Shown: positions 24,900 through 34,026 of the stretch, one piece after another
How the letters are laid out: the number at the start of each line of letters is the position of its first letter
How positions within the stretch are numbered: position 1 is the first letter of the stretch
Assembly (NCBI GenBank): GCA_044463125.1
Contig: JBIQMS010000010.1
Location: 30,502 to 94,501 of the forward strand
Direction of reading: 5' to 3'
Length of the DNA: 64,000 bases
Origin: CAYMZZ01 sp044463125
GTDB taxonomy: Bacteria > Bacteroidota > Bacteroidia > Chitinophagales > Chitinophagaceae
The notes under the pieces: generated by a model
Databases searched by the model: none
What the model saw: only the letters and a program-made list of their open reading frames with translations
What the model was told of the DNA's origin: nothing
Made by a program: the position numbers and the translations under genes

Positions 24900-25240
24900 C
24901 GAGAAGCGTGAGACGTGAGGCGTGAATCGTGAGTGATAGGTGGGAGGCTTACTGCTTTTCTTTTAGCTTTTGAGTGCCGGATTTTTTTGCCGCAATCCCG
25001 CCAAGGCGGGACTACGAATTCGCAACGAGCGCGACGAAAGGTTTATAGAAAAAATAGGTTTCCAGAGTGGAAACAGTTGCTTGGCTGCAACTCCAATAGC
25101 ATTTCCTTACTCTAATACTATCGTCGCGATCGTTGCGGATTCGTAGCGTTCGTTGCGGTAAAAATTTCTGCACTATAAACCTTTCTACCTTCAACCTTCA
25201 ACCCTAAACTCTAAACTCTAAACCTTCAACCTTAAACTTC
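24900..25240. repeat. Twin intergenic element A (left of the RDD gene)
   Basis: 410 bp without a gene. Order: GTGAGGCGTGAATCGTGAG units (24903-24937); flank TGAGTGCCGGATTTTTTT (24971-24988); left arm with CGAATTCGCAACGAGCGCG (to 25037); core (25038-25118) containing GGAAACAGTTGCTTGGCTGC; right arm TATCGTCGCGATCGTTGCGG and on (25119-25165); TTTCTGCACTATAAACC; then a CCTTCAACCCTAAACTC array (25186-25240). Element B at 25.8-26.1 kb has the same parts but its core is inverted. Confidence 0.8.
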
Positions 25241-25300
25241 CTCAATAAATTATGAAAATCAATTTCTCCGTTATATACTTGTAGTACAAAACAAGTTAAA

Positions 25301-25789
25301 ATGAAACCTGTACAACAGCCGGAAGAAACCAATCTGTTGGCCGATGATGCGGCCTTATTGTATCAGTACGAAGAAGCCACTATCGGGAAGCGACTACTCA
25401 ATTATATTATTGATGTTGTTTTCTGTAACTATGGGCTCACTTTTGCCACCGGCTACCTGGGAGGTATTATCCTTAATGCCGTAAACCCGGAACTACTCTA
25501 CGAGATAGTTTATGAGGAAGGCGCTCCTTACTGGATTTATATTTACGTGATCACCATAAGCACCTGGTTTCTCTACTATACCATTTGCGAGAAAGCATTT
25601 AATGGTCAAACCCTGGGCAAATTATTGACGGGCACCCGCGCCATCCGGGAAGATGGGCAAAGCCTTACATTCCGGGATGCAGCCCTGCGCAGTCTTTCCA
25701 GAGCGGTACCCTTCGAAGCATTGAGCGCCCTTGCCGGCCGTCCCTGGCATGATAGCTGGACGAATACGCGGGTGGTGAATAAGAGATGA
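25301..25789 (+). CDS. RDD family membrane protein
   Basis: 162 residues. Two or three transmembrane helices: LLNYIIDVVFCNYGLTFATGYLGGIIL, IYIYVITISTWFLYYTICE. The R-D-D core residues are recognisable: 'GKRLLNYIIDVV' and the terminal helix with GQTLGKLLTGTRAI and RSLSRAVPFEALS. RDD proteins include Na+/H+ antiporters and other membrane functions; none can be chosen here. It is enclosed between the two twin repeat elements and has no operon partner. Confidence 0.85.
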   Translation: MKPVQQPEETNLLADDAALLYQYEEATIGKRLLNYIIDVVFCNYGLTFATGYLGGIILNAVNPELLYEIVYEEGAPYWIYIYVITISTWFLYYTICEKAFNGQTLGKLLTGTRAIREDGQSLTFRDAALRSLSRAVPFEALSALAGRPWHDSWTNTRVVNKR

Positions 25790-26149
25790 TCGTGAGGCGT
25801 GAGGCGTGAGTGATGGATCGTGAATCGTGAGTCGTGAGTCGTGAGTGATGGATCGTGAATCGTGAGTCGTGAGGGGTGAGTCTTATTGTTTTTCAGGATG
25901 CTTGTGAGTGCCGGATTTTTTTTACCGCAACGAACGCAAAGAATTCGCAACGATCGCAACGATAGTATTAGAGTAAGGAAATACTATTGGAATTGCAGGC
26001 AAGCAACTGTTTCCATTCACGAAACCTATTAATTCTTTAATACTATCGTCGCGAACTTCGCGGATTCGTAGCGTTCTTTGCGTTAGAACTTTCAGCACTA
26101 TAATCACATTTTGCTATAAACTCTAAACTTTAAACCTTAAACTTTCAAC
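25790..26149. repeat. Twin intergenic element B (right of the RDD gene), inverted core
   Basis: 360 bp without a gene. Same order as element A: GTGAGGCGTGAGTGATGG and GTGAATCGTGAGTCGTGAG units (25790-25880); flank TGAGTGCCGGATTTTTTT (25905-25922); left arm ACCGCAACGAACGCAAAGAA to about 25970; core 25971-26038 containing AAGCAACTGTTTCCATTC; right arm TACTATCGTCGCGAACTTCG to 26084; TTTCAGCACTATAATC; CCTTAAAC-type array. The core reads as the reverse complement of the core of element A, whereas both flanks keep their orientation. Confidence 0.8.
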
Positions 26150-28846
26150 TCACTCCAACACTGGCCGCAACCATTTCTCCGCTTCTTCCAGGGTCCAGCC
26201 CTTTCTTTTGGCATAGTCTTCCAACTGATCGCGTTGAATTTTTCCAATGCCGAAGTACTGGCTTTTTGGATGACTGAAATACCATCCGCAAACGGAAGCG
26301 GCGGGATACATGGCCAGCGATTCGGTTAAGTGAATGCCCGTTGCTTCCTCTCCTCCCAGCAGCTCAAATAGTTTATACTTTTCCGTATGGTCGGGACAGG
26401 CGGGATAACCCGGTGCCGGACGAATACCGCTGTACTCTTCTTTAATCAGTTGTTCATTCGTGAGGGATTCTGCAGGTTGATATCCCCAGTATTCACGTCG
26501 CACTTTCTCATGCAGGTATTCGGCAAATGCTTCTGCCAACCGATCAGCGAGCGCCTGCAGGAGAATACGGTTATAGTCATCCAGTTCCTTCTCAAATCTT
26601 TTCAAATGCGGTTCAATACCTTTGATGGTAACGGAGAAGGCCCCAATATAGTCGGTGTTGTTACCGGCATCCGTAGGTTTGATGAAATCTGCGAGACTGA
26701 GGTTGGGCTGATCGGCCGCTTTCTTTATCTGCTGACGTAAGAATTCCAATTGAATTGGTTCCGCATCCGTTCTTTCCACCTCTACGGTATCGCTACCCGT
26801 GCGTGAGGCGGGCCAAAAGCCGGCAGCGCCCTGGGGTTCCAGCCATTTTTCCTGGATAATCTTGTCCAGCATATGGTTGGCATCATGATAGAGTTTAGTG
26901 GCTTCAACACCCACCTTCTCATCGCTCAGTATGGCTGGAAAGTTGCCATGCAGTTCCCAGGAAATAAAGAAAGGCTTCCAATCGATGTATTTTCGAATCT
27001 CCGCCAGGTCCACGTCTGCAAATACTTTCGCTCCCAAATAGGAAGGCTTTGTCGTTTGATGCTTTTCCCAGTCTCCCTTTACAGTATTGGCTGTAGCTAC
27101 TGCATAATTTAGATAGGTCTTAACGGGTTTCTTATTATCAAAATCGGTTTTCAATTTCACATACTCTTCCCGGGTCTTGCGCAGGAACTCTTCCTTTTGT
27201 TCATTGAGCAGGGAACCGGCCACGGTCACACTGCGGCTGGCATCCAGCACATGCACTACCCCCGGTTCGTATTGTGGCGCAATTTTTACGGCGGTATGTA
27301 TCCGTGATGTTGTAGCACCACCAATCAGCAGGGGTTGTTTCATACCACGACGCTGCATCTCCTGGGCCACATTCACCATCTCATCCAGCGAAGGCGTAAT
27401 CAAACCGCTCAAGCCGATGATATCGGCCTTCTCGCGCTCTGCTGTTTCCAGAATTTTGTCGGTGGGCACCATCACCCCCATATCCACGATATCATAGCCG
27501 TTACAACCCAGAACTACACCCACAATGTTTTTACCAATATCATGCACATCACCCTTTACAGTGGCCAGCAATATTTTCTTCACGTTGCCTTGCAACAATT
27601 GTGGGTTGTTGAGCTTTTCCTGCTCAATATAGGGAGTGAGCCAAGCTACGGACCGCTTCATCACCCGGGCGCTTTTTACCACCTGCGGCAGAAACATTTT
27701 GCCTGCTCCAAAAAGATCGCCCACTACACCCATGCCATCCATCAGCGGGCCTTCAATTACGTCGAGGGGTTTGGGATATTTCAGGCGGGCTTCTTCTGTA
27801 TCCTCATCAATATAATCGGTGATGCCGTTGATGAGCGCATGCTTTAGCCGCTCCTCCACCGTGGCCTGACGCCAGGCATCATCTTTCTTCTCCACCTTAT
27901 CTTTTGCTTTTACAGTTTCCGCAAAAGCAATAAGTTTTTCGGTGGCTTCATTATTGTCGTTGTTCCGGTTCAGGATCACGTCTTCGCACAATTCACGAAG
28001 TTGGGGTTCTATTTCATCGTACACCACCAGTTGCCCCGCGTTCACGATGCCCATATTCAAACCGGCCCTGATGGCGTGGTAAAGAAATACGGCATGCATG
28101 GCTTCCCTTACGGGTTCGTTACCTCTAAAGGAAAATGAGAGGTTGCTGACACCGCCACTCACGCCCACCAGCGGCATTTTTTCTTTGATGCGACGTGTGG
28201 CATTGATAAAATCAACACCATAGTTGTTATGCTCTTCGAGCCCGGTGGCTACTGCGAAAATATTCGGGTCGAAAATGATGTCCTGGGGATCAAATCCCAC
28301 ATCTTCGGTCAGTATCTTATAAGCTCTTTCACAAATGGCTACTTTGCGGTCTTCCGTGTCGGCCTGGCCCTGCTCATCAAAAGCCATCACTACCACCGCG
28401 GCGCCAAAGCTTTGACAAATGATGGCCTGCTCAATGAATTTATCTTCACCTTCTTTCAGGGAGATGGAGTTCACGATGCATTTGCCCTGCACGCATTTTA
28501 GTCCGGCTTCAATAATTTCAAATTTCGATGAGTCGATCATTACGGGCACGCGGGCTATATCGGGTTCCGATTGCAGCAGGTTCAGGAAACGGGTCATGGC
28601 ATCCACGCCATCCAGCATCGCGTCGTCCATATTCACGTCAATGATCTGGGCGCCATTCTCTACCTGCTGACGAGCCACACTCAGCGCTTCTTCAAACTTG
28701 TTTTCGCGGATTAGTCTGGCGAATTTTTTGGAACCGGTTACATTGGTGCGCTCGCCGATGTTTACAAAGTTGGTTTCAGGACGGATAACCAGGGGCTCCA
28801 GCCCGGCAAGGCGCATGTAAGGATTTATCTGTACGGGTTCGTTCAT
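26150..28846 (-). CDS. metH: methionine synthase, C-terminal part (folate, cobalamin and reactivation domains)
   Basis: 898 residues; start at 28846 (MNEPVQINPYMRLAGLEPL). Domain order: pterin-binding domain (FVNIGERTNVTGSKKFARLI, to about 280), cobalamin cap (LLQGNVKKI... region about 300-430), B12-binding domain with the axial-ligand motif GDVHDIGKNIV and 'VGVVLGCNGYDIVDMGVMVP', then the AdoMet reactivation domain with the closing RPAPGYPACPDHTEK. Transfers the methyl group from 5-methyl-THF to cobalamin. It lacks the homocysteine domain, which is encoded by the gene just upstream (28884-29879). Confidence 0.95.
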   Translation of the reverse strand: MNEPVQINPYMRLAGLEPLVIRPETNFVNIGERTNVTGSKKFARLIRENKFEEALSVARQQVENGAQIIDVNMDDAMLDGVDAMTRFLNLLQSEPDIARVPVMIDSSKFEIIEAGLKCVQGKCIVNSISLKEGEDKFIEQAIICQSFGAAVVVMAFDEQGQADTEDRKVAICERAYKILTEDVGFDPQDIIFDPNIFAVATGLEEHNNYGVDFINATRRIKEKMPLVGVSGGVSNLSFSFRGNEPVREAMHAVFLYHAIRAGLNMGIVNAGQLVVYDEIEPQLRELCEDVILNRNNDNNEATEKLIAFAETVKAKDKVEKKDDAWRQATVEERLKHALINGITDYIDEDTEEARLKYPKPLDVIEGPLMDGMGVVGDLFGAGKMFLPQVVKSARVMKRSVAWLTPYIEQEKLNNPQLLQGNVKKILLATVKGDVHDIGKNIVGVVLGCNGYDIVDMGVMVPTDKILETAEREKADIIGLSGLITPSLDEMVNVAQEMQRRGMKQPLLIGGATTSRIHTAVKIAPQYEPGVVHVLDASRSVTVAGSLLNEQKEEFLRKTREEYVKLKTDFDNKKPVKTYLNYAVATANTVKGDWEKHQTTKPSYLGAKVFADVDLAEIRKYIDWKPFFISWELHGNFPAILSDEKVGVEATKLYHDANHMLDKIIQEKWLEPQGAAGFWPASRTGSDTVEVERTDAEPIQLEFLRQQIKKAADQPNLSLADFIKPTDAGNNTDYIGAFSVTIKGIEPHLKRFEKELDDYNRILLQALADRLAEAFAEYLHEKVRREYWGYQPAESLTNEQLIKEEYSGIRPAPGYPACPDHTEKYKLFELLGGEEATGIHLTESLAMYPAASVCGWYFSHPKSQYFGIGKIQRDQLEDYAKRKGWTLEEAEKWLRPVLE

Positions 28847-28883
28847 GTTCTCACAAATTATAGCTAATGATAGTGGATGAATG

Positions 28884-29879
28884 TTAAATGCTGTGTGCAA
28901 CAACGGGCAGTGGTCGCGGTTCCATATTCTTCACTTGTTGCGCTATATGTCGGATATGATCGGGTGTGGTGCCGCAGCAGCCACCTACAATGTTCACATA
29001 ACCTTCCCGTGCCCAATCCTCCAGATAGTGGGCGGTATCTTCAGGCTTTTCGTCATACTCACCCATGGCATTGGGTAAACCTGCATTGGGGTAGGCCGAT
29101 ACATAACAATTGGCCAGTCGGGATAGCTCCACAATATGGGGTCGCATTTCTTTGGCGCCGAGTGCGCAGTTGAGTCCAACGCTAAGTGGACGCGCATGTT
29201 GTACGGATGTATAGAAAGCTTCCAGGGTTTGCCCGCTCAAAGTCCGGCCCGATGCGTCGGTGATCGTACCACTGATCATGATGGGAAGCTGTGGCTTCTT
29301 GTTGTCACGAAAATATTTCTTGATGGCGAAGATGGCTGCCTTGGCATTGAGGGTATCGAATATGGTTTCTACCAACAGAATATCGGCACCTCCATCACTC
29401 AAACCCTTCACCTGCTCATAATAAGCCTCTACCGCTTCATCAAAGCTAAGGGCTCGATAGCCGGGATTGTTTACATCCGGTGATAAGGATAGCGTTTTGT
29501 TAAGCGGACCTATTGCTCCGGCTACCCAAGCCTGTCTTCCCGATTGCAGAATGGCTTCCCGTGCGCAACGCACAGCGGCCACATTCAGCTCGTAGGCCAG
29601 AGACTGCATATTGTAATCGGCCATGGCTATGGAAGTACTGCTGAAAGTATTGGTTTCAATAATGTCGGCACCGGCATCCAGGTATTCTTTATGAATTGCT
29701 GTAATGATGGCCGGCTGGGTAATATTGAGGAGATCATTATTACCCTTCAGGTCGCTGGGCCAGTCTTTAAACCGCTCACCGCGATAATCAGCTTCCTGCA
29801 ATTTGTAACGCTGAATCATGGTGCCCATGGCGCCATCGATAATCAGGATGCGCTTTTCCAGTTCTTTCCGAATATCCAT
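28884..29879 (-). CDS. metH: homocysteine S-methyltransferase domain of split methionine synthase
   Basis: 331 residues; start at 29879 (MDIRKELEKRILIIDGAMGTMIQRY), not at the track-long frame. Corresponds to the N-terminal domain of the one-piece enzyme: 'IIDGAMGTMIQ', 'NDLLNITQPAIITAIHKEYLDAGADIIETNTFSS', 'VLLVETIFDTLNAKAA' and the zinc-binding cysteines GLNCALGA and GGCCGTTPDHI. Binds and activates homocysteine. Followed by the rest of the enzyme after 37 bp, so the two halves are co-expressed. Leader upstream is structured. Confidence 0.95.
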   Translation of the reverse strand: MDIRKELEKRILIIDGAMGTMIQRYKLQEADYRGERFKDWPSDLKGNNDLLNITQPAIITAIHKEYLDAGADIIETNTFSSTSIAMADYNMQSLAYELNVAAVRCAREAILQSGRQAWVAGAIGPLNKTLSLSPDVNNPGYRALSFDEAVEAYYEQVKGLSDGGADILLVETIFDTLNAKAAIFAIKKYFRDNKKPQLPIMISGTITDASGRTLSGQTLEAFYTSVQHARPLSVGLNCALGAKEMRPHIVELSRLANCYVSAYPNAGLPNAMGEYDEKPEDTAHYLEDWAREGYVNIVGGCCGTTPDHIRHIAQQVKNMEPRPLPVVAHSI

Positions 29880-30042
29880 GCATGAAAAATTTAGGGCAGG
29901 CAAAAAGGCATTGCGTGGCAAGGGAGCTGGTCAAACTAATAAACGCTGGAAAATTCCGTGTGGAGCTTTTTTAGACGTTTATTAGTTCTGTTATTTAACC
30001 AGGCCGAACAATAAACAAATCCGCCTGCGAAATGCGAAGATA
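29880..30042 (-). promoter_or_regulatory. Promoter and structured ~150-nt leader of the metH operon
   Basis: On the minus strand a -7-like box TATCTTCG (30042-30035) precedes a leader whose first bases GCAGGC (30028-30023) can pair with GCCTGC near its end (29901-29896). Inside, CTGGT/ACCAG and a perfect 12-bp stem AACTAATAAACG / CGTTTATTAGTT (arms 29976-29987 and 29934-29945) form a long hairpin whose loop holds GGAATTTTCC. It does not match the SAM-I, SAM-II or cobalamin riboswitch cores that I know. Candidate metabolite- or protein-sensing leader. Confidence 0.5.
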
Positions 30043-30322
30043 AGAAAGTTGGAAGTTATAAGTTGTAAGTTTTAAGTGGGGAGCAGGAAGTAGGGAGTAG
30101 GAAGTAGGAAGTAGGAAGTAGGGAGTTGGAGTAGGTACGAGCAAATAATTAGCGACTGAAGTTTATAAATAATGATTGTATAAAATCTTTTACATTGATT
30201 ATCAATAATATAGATTCTATTGCCTGCTTACCAGGAAATTAGCAAATCAACAAACCTGCAATCTATCTTCTTCCTGGCACTTAAAACTCATGACTCAAAA
30301 CTTACAACTTAAAACTTAAAAC
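30043..30322. repeat. Gene-free spacer with an AAGTTTTAAG / CTTAAAACTT inverted module
   Basis: Left: AGTTATAAGTTGTAAGTTTT and GTAGGAAGTAGGGAGT repeats (30046-30135). Right: CTTACAACTTAAAACTTAAA (30298-30320). The 160 bp between are AT-rich with no gene. Same type of bracketed spacer as at 44756-44890. Confidence 0.7.
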
Positions 30323-30787
30323 TCAGAACTCCCCAAACATTTCCTCCACCTTCTTCTTCCGGTACTCAAATATTCCGGCCAGTTGCTTTTTTACGAAGAG
30401 GGCGTTTGCCATATCGCCCAGCCACCAGAGCGGGAGTTTGTAGTGCACGATATCGGTCATTTCAACCCCGCCTTCTATTGCTTTGAAGTGGTGCTGATGG
30501 TGCCAGAGGCTGTAGGGGCCGAAGCGCTGTTCATCTACAAAAAAGCGCTCTTCCTGTACATGCGTAATCTCCGTCATCCAATAAAGTGGAATCCCCAGCA
30601 CCGGCGTTACTTTGTACTCGATAATTTGCCCGGGATACATTTTATCGCCGTGATGCTGCGATATTATGGTAAACCCCATGTAAGGGGGCGTGATGGTTTG
30701 TAAATTTGCAGGACTGGAAAAAAAATCCCAGGCCTGGGCCAGGCTCACCGGCATACGCTGCACTGTCTTGATAGAATAAACGGCCAT
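30323..30787 (-). CDS. SRPBCC (START/Bet v 1-like) family protein
   Basis: 154 residues. The helix-grip pattern of polyketide-cyclase/SRPBCC proteins: 'VQRMPVSLAQAWDFFSSPANLQTITPPYMGFTI' at the start, 'PGQIIEYKVTPVLGIPLYWMTEITH', 'HHFKAIEGGVEMTDIVHYKLP' and a C-terminal helix (FVKKQLAGIFEYRKKKVEEMF). Proteins of this subgroup are sometimes named cell-division inhibitors. Binds an unknown hydrophobic ligand. Confidence 0.82.
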   Translation of the reverse strand: MAVYSIKTVQRMPVSLAQAWDFFSSPANLQTITPPYMGFTIISQHHGDKMYPGQIIEYKVTPVLGIPLYWMTEITHVQEERFFVDEQRFGPYSLWHHQHHFKAIEGGVEMTDIVHYKLPLWWLGDMANALFVKKQLAGIFEYRKKKVEEMFGEF

Positions 30788-30846
30788 TGCATTAATTCAT
30801 TTAACTTGTACAAAAACTAAGAATCTGCCTAAAAGGTTCACCAAAC

Positions 30847-33800
30847 ATGTCGATCAGTAAAGAAAAGCTCGAAAACAAGTTCAGAGAAGAATATGAAAGG
30901 CTGAATGAGCCCCAACGCCGGGCCGTGAATACCCTCGAAGGCCCCGTGATGGTGATTGCGGGCCCGGGAACGGGTAAAACCCAGATCCTTGCCAGCCGGA
31001 TTGGGAAGATCCTTTTGGAAACCGATGCCCTGCCGGAGAATATTCTCTGCCTTACCTATACCGATGCGGGCGTGGTAGCCATGCGCAAACGGCTGCTACA
31101 GTTTATTGGCCCCGATGCTTATAAAGTGAACCTCTACACTTTTCATGCATTCTGCAATGATGTAATCCAGGATAATCTTTCCTATTTCGAAAAGACCATC
31201 CTGGAGCCCATTTCGGAACTGGAGAAAATTCAGTTGTATAAGGACCTGATCGATGCCTTCCCAAAAAATCACCCCCTGAAGCGTTACCGGGGCGATGTGT
31301 ATTATGAAATCAACAACCTGCAATCGTTGTTTAGCGCCATGAAAAGGGAGGGATGGACACCCGCCTTTCTCGAAGAAAAAATTGACGCTTATATCGCCGA
31401 CCTGCCCAACCGCGATGAATACGTAGCGAAAAGGGCCGTAAAAGAGTTCAAAAAAGGCGACCTCCGCACCGATAAAATTGCGGACGAAACCGAAAAAATG
31501 GAAAGGTTGCGCGCCGCCGTTCGCGAATTTGATCATTACCAGGAACTGATGCGCCGACACAATCGCTACGATTTTGATGACATGATCAACTGGGTGATTC
31601 GTGCCTTTGAGGAGAACCCCTCCCTGCTGGCCGATTACCAGGAAAAGTTTTTGTATATACTGGTGGATGAATACCAGGATACCAGCGGTACCCAAAACAG
31701 GCTGGTAGACCTGTTGATCAGCTATTGGGAAAAACCCAATGTGTTTGTGGTGGGCGATGATGACCAGAGCATCTACCGTTTCCAGGGCGCCAACGTGGAA
31801 AATATGCTGGGCTTTGCGCGGCGCTACGAAAGAGACCTGGAAAAGGTTGTTTTAACCGACAACTATCGAAGTACGCAGCCTATTCTTGATATTTCCATGT
31901 CGCTGATCAACCGTAACGAGGAGCGCCTGGTAAAGCAGATCAGTGGATTGAGCAAGGAATTGCAGGCAGCCAATGGGCATATCCGGCATCTTACGCATGC
32001 GCCACAGCTTCGCGAATACGAATCGCAGCACCAGGAAATGATCGGCATTACCCGCCAGGTGCAGCAATTGCTCGCCCAGGGCATCGCGCCCGGGGCGATT
32101 GGAATCATTTTTAAGGAGAATAAGTATGGGGAAGAGCTGACTAATTATTTTCAGAAACTCAAGATTCCCGTTTATAGCAAGCGGCAGGCCGATATATTGC
32201 AGCAAGCCCAGATACGCAAACTCATGCTTCTGCTGCGCTACCTTGCCAACGAACATGACCGGAGCTTTGGTGGCGATGAACAGCTTTTCGAGTTATTGCA
32301 CCACGACTGGTGGGGAATTCCGCCGATTGATATCGCCAAACTTTCCGTGGAAGCGGCCGAGCTGCGCTACGGCGGAAAAAAAATGAGCCTCCGCGAATTG
32401 TTGATACAAAAATCCGCTGCACCCGATAAGGATTTGTTTACCGCCACCCTTCACCCGGGTATGAAGCAGGCCAGCGCTATTCTGGAAGCACTGATAGCCG
32501 ACGTGCCCAATCTGACCCTGCAACAACTGGTTGAAAAATGCATACGGGATACTGGTTTGCTACAGCGTCTGATGGCTATGCCCGATAAGCACTGGCAATT
32601 GCAGGTACTCACCGGCTTTTTCGATTTTGTAAAAGAATCCACACAGCGAGAGAAGCAAATGGGTCTGGCGGAATTTGTAGGCGTACTCGACCTGATGCTG
32701 AAAGAAGGAATCCGATTGCCACTTACCCAGGTGAATGGCAACGACAAGGGCGTGAACCTGCTCACCGCGCACGGTAGCAAGGGTCTTGAATTTGAATATG
32801 TGTTCTTTGCAGGTTGTAATGCCGGATTTTGGGAAAAGAAAAGAAAGCCCGGCGGTGGTTATTCGCTCCCTGATACATTGTTTGATACAACAACGGCGCA
32901 TCGCGATGAGGAAGAATTGCGTCGGCTTTTTTATGTGGCCGTCACCCGGGCCGAGCAACATCTCTATATTTCCTACAGCCGCTTTCGCAGTGATGGCAAG
33001 GAAATGGAGCCTTCCATGTTCATAGCCGAGATACAGGACAGCCATGCCCTGCCGGTAGAGAAGATGCTGATAGATGAAACGGTGCTGCACGAATTCCAAT
33101 CGCTGCAGTTTACCGAAGGGGAACCACCCAAAGTGGAAGAACTGGAAGAATCTTTTGTGGCGCCCTTGCTGGAAAAATTTGTGATGAACGTAACGGCGCT
33201 GAATAATTATCTCAAATGTCCGCTGGAGTTTTATTACCGCAACCTGGTACGGATTCCTTCTCCCAAAAATGAAGCCATTGAATTTGGTTCAGCCGTACAC
33301 CATGCATTGGAAAAATTGTTTAGCAAAATGCAGCAAAGCGGCAATGAAAGATTCCCTTCTCTCACCGAGTTTGTGGATGACTTCGCCTATTATATGAATA
33401 AGCATCGGGAGAGTTTTACGGCGGAACAATTTGCGCGCCGTATGGAATATGGCCGGGAGGTTTTGCGCAATTATTATGAAAAGTATATCGACAGTTTCAA
33501 TAAGATAGTGGCCATAGAACGCAATATCAGCAATGTGCTGGTGGATGGGATTCCCATCAAGGGTAAACTGGACAAGCTGGAGTTTGATGGCAAGCGGGTC
33601 AACGTGGTGGATTACAAAACCGGTGATCCCGATAAGGCGATATCCAAGTTGAAAGGGCCATCCGATAAAGACCCGATTGGGGGTGACTACTGGCGGCAGG
33701 CGGCTTTTTACAAGGTATTGGTGGATGAATACCAGTTGAAAGACTGGAAAGTGGAAAGCGTGGAGTTTGATTTTGTTGAACCCGACAAGAAAAAGAATTA

Positions 33801-33948
33801 TCGCCGGGAAAGAATTCCGATAACCGATGATGATACCCGGCAACTGAAAGACCAGATCAGGCTGGTTTGGGACAAGATACAGGCGCGGGATTTTTATACC
33901 GGCTGTGGCAAGGAGGATTGCCATTGGTGCAATTTTGTGAAGCAATAA
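30847..33948 (+). CDS. UvrD-type helicase fused to a Fe-S PD-(D/E)XK nuclease
   Basis: 1033 residues. N-terminal UvrD/PcrA superfamily-1 helicase: Q-motif (LNEPQRRAV), Walker A GPGTGKT (39-45), LVDEYQDTSGTQ (motif II), GDDDQSIYRFQGA, NYRSTQ, 'TAHGSKGLEFEYVF' and 'VAVTRAEQHLYI'. C-terminal (from about 780) RecB-like nuclease with catalytic D922 and K924 (VVDYKTG) and four cysteines C791, C1020, C1025 and C1028 that fit a 4Fe-4S cluster. Same layout as AdnA/AddB-like recombination nucleases. Probably acts in double-strand-break repair; it could instead be a defence nuclease, but no defence neighbours are present. Confidence 0.92.
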   Translation: MSISKEKLENKFREEYERLNEPQRRAVNTLEGPVMVIAGPGTGKTQILASRIGKILLETDALPENILCLTYTDAGVVAMRKRLLQFIGPDAYKVNLYTFHAFCNDVIQDNLSYFEKTILEPISELEKIQLYKDLIDAFPKNHPLKRYRGDVYYEINNLQSLFSAMKREGWTPAFLEEKIDAYIADLPNRDEYVAKRAVKEFKKGDLRTDKIADETEKMERLRAAVREFDHYQELMRRHNRYDFDDMINWVIRAFEENPSLLADYQEKFLYILVDEYQDTSGTQNRLVDLLISYWEKPNVFVVGDDDQSIYRFQGANVENMLGFARRYERDLEKVVLTDNYRSTQPILDISMSLINRNEERLVKQISGLSKELQAANGHIRHLTHAPQLREYESQHQEMIGITRQVQQLLAQGIAPGAIGIIFKENKYGEELTNYFQKLKIPVYSKRQADILQQAQIRKLMLLLRYLANEHDRSFGGDEQLFELLHHDWWGIPPIDIAKLSVEAAELRYGGKKMSLRELLIQKSAAPDKDLFTATLHPGMKQASAILEALIADVPNLTLQQLVEKCIRDTGLLQRLMAMPDKHWQLQVLTGFFDFVKESTQREKQMGLAEFVGVLDLMLKEGIRLPLTQVNGNDKGVNLLTAHGSKGLEFEYVFFAGCNAGFWEKKRKPGGGYSLPDTLFDTTTAHRDEEELRRLFYVAVTRAEQHLYISYSRFRSDGKEMEPSMFIAEIQDSHALPVEKMLIDETVLHEFQSLQFTEGEPPKVEELEESFVAPLLEKFVMNVTALNNYLKCPLEFYYRNLVRIPSPKNEAIEFGSAVHHALEKLFSKMQQSGNERFPSLTEFVDDFAYYMNKHRESFTAEQFARRMEYGREVLRNYYEKYIDSFNKIVAIERNISNVLVDGIPIKGKLDKLEFDGKRVNVVDYKTGDPDKAISKLKGPSDKDPIGGDYWRQAAFYKVLVDEYQLKDWKVESVEFDFVEPDKKKNYRRERIPITDDDTRQLKDQIRLVWDKIQARDFYTGCGKEDCHWCNFVKQ

Positions 33949-34011
33949 GCCACCCCTGACCCAAGAAATTCCTAAAATTCAGGCCCCTGAATGAATCAGG
34001 CCGCCATCGCC

Positions 34012-34019
34012 TATTTTTG
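34012..34019 (+). promoter_or_regulatory. -7 box of the Ig-like lipoprotein gene
   Basis: TATTTTTG, exact TAnnTTTG match, ending 7 bases before the ATG at 34027. It decides the start: the in-frame ATG at 33991 lies upstream of the promoter. The transcript should be leaderless or nearly so. Confidence 0.7.
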
Positions 34020-34026
34020 CAGTCTG

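Noticed and set aside
29880..30042. SAM-I, SAM-II or cobalamin riboswitch before metH
   Set aside because: The characteristic core sequences of these classes are not found; only the generic structure is. Reported as an unassigned leader instead.
30847..33948. Helicase-nuclease fusion as part of an antiphage system
   Set aside because: Its neighbours are housekeeping genes and no other defence genes are near; a repair role is the simpler reading.
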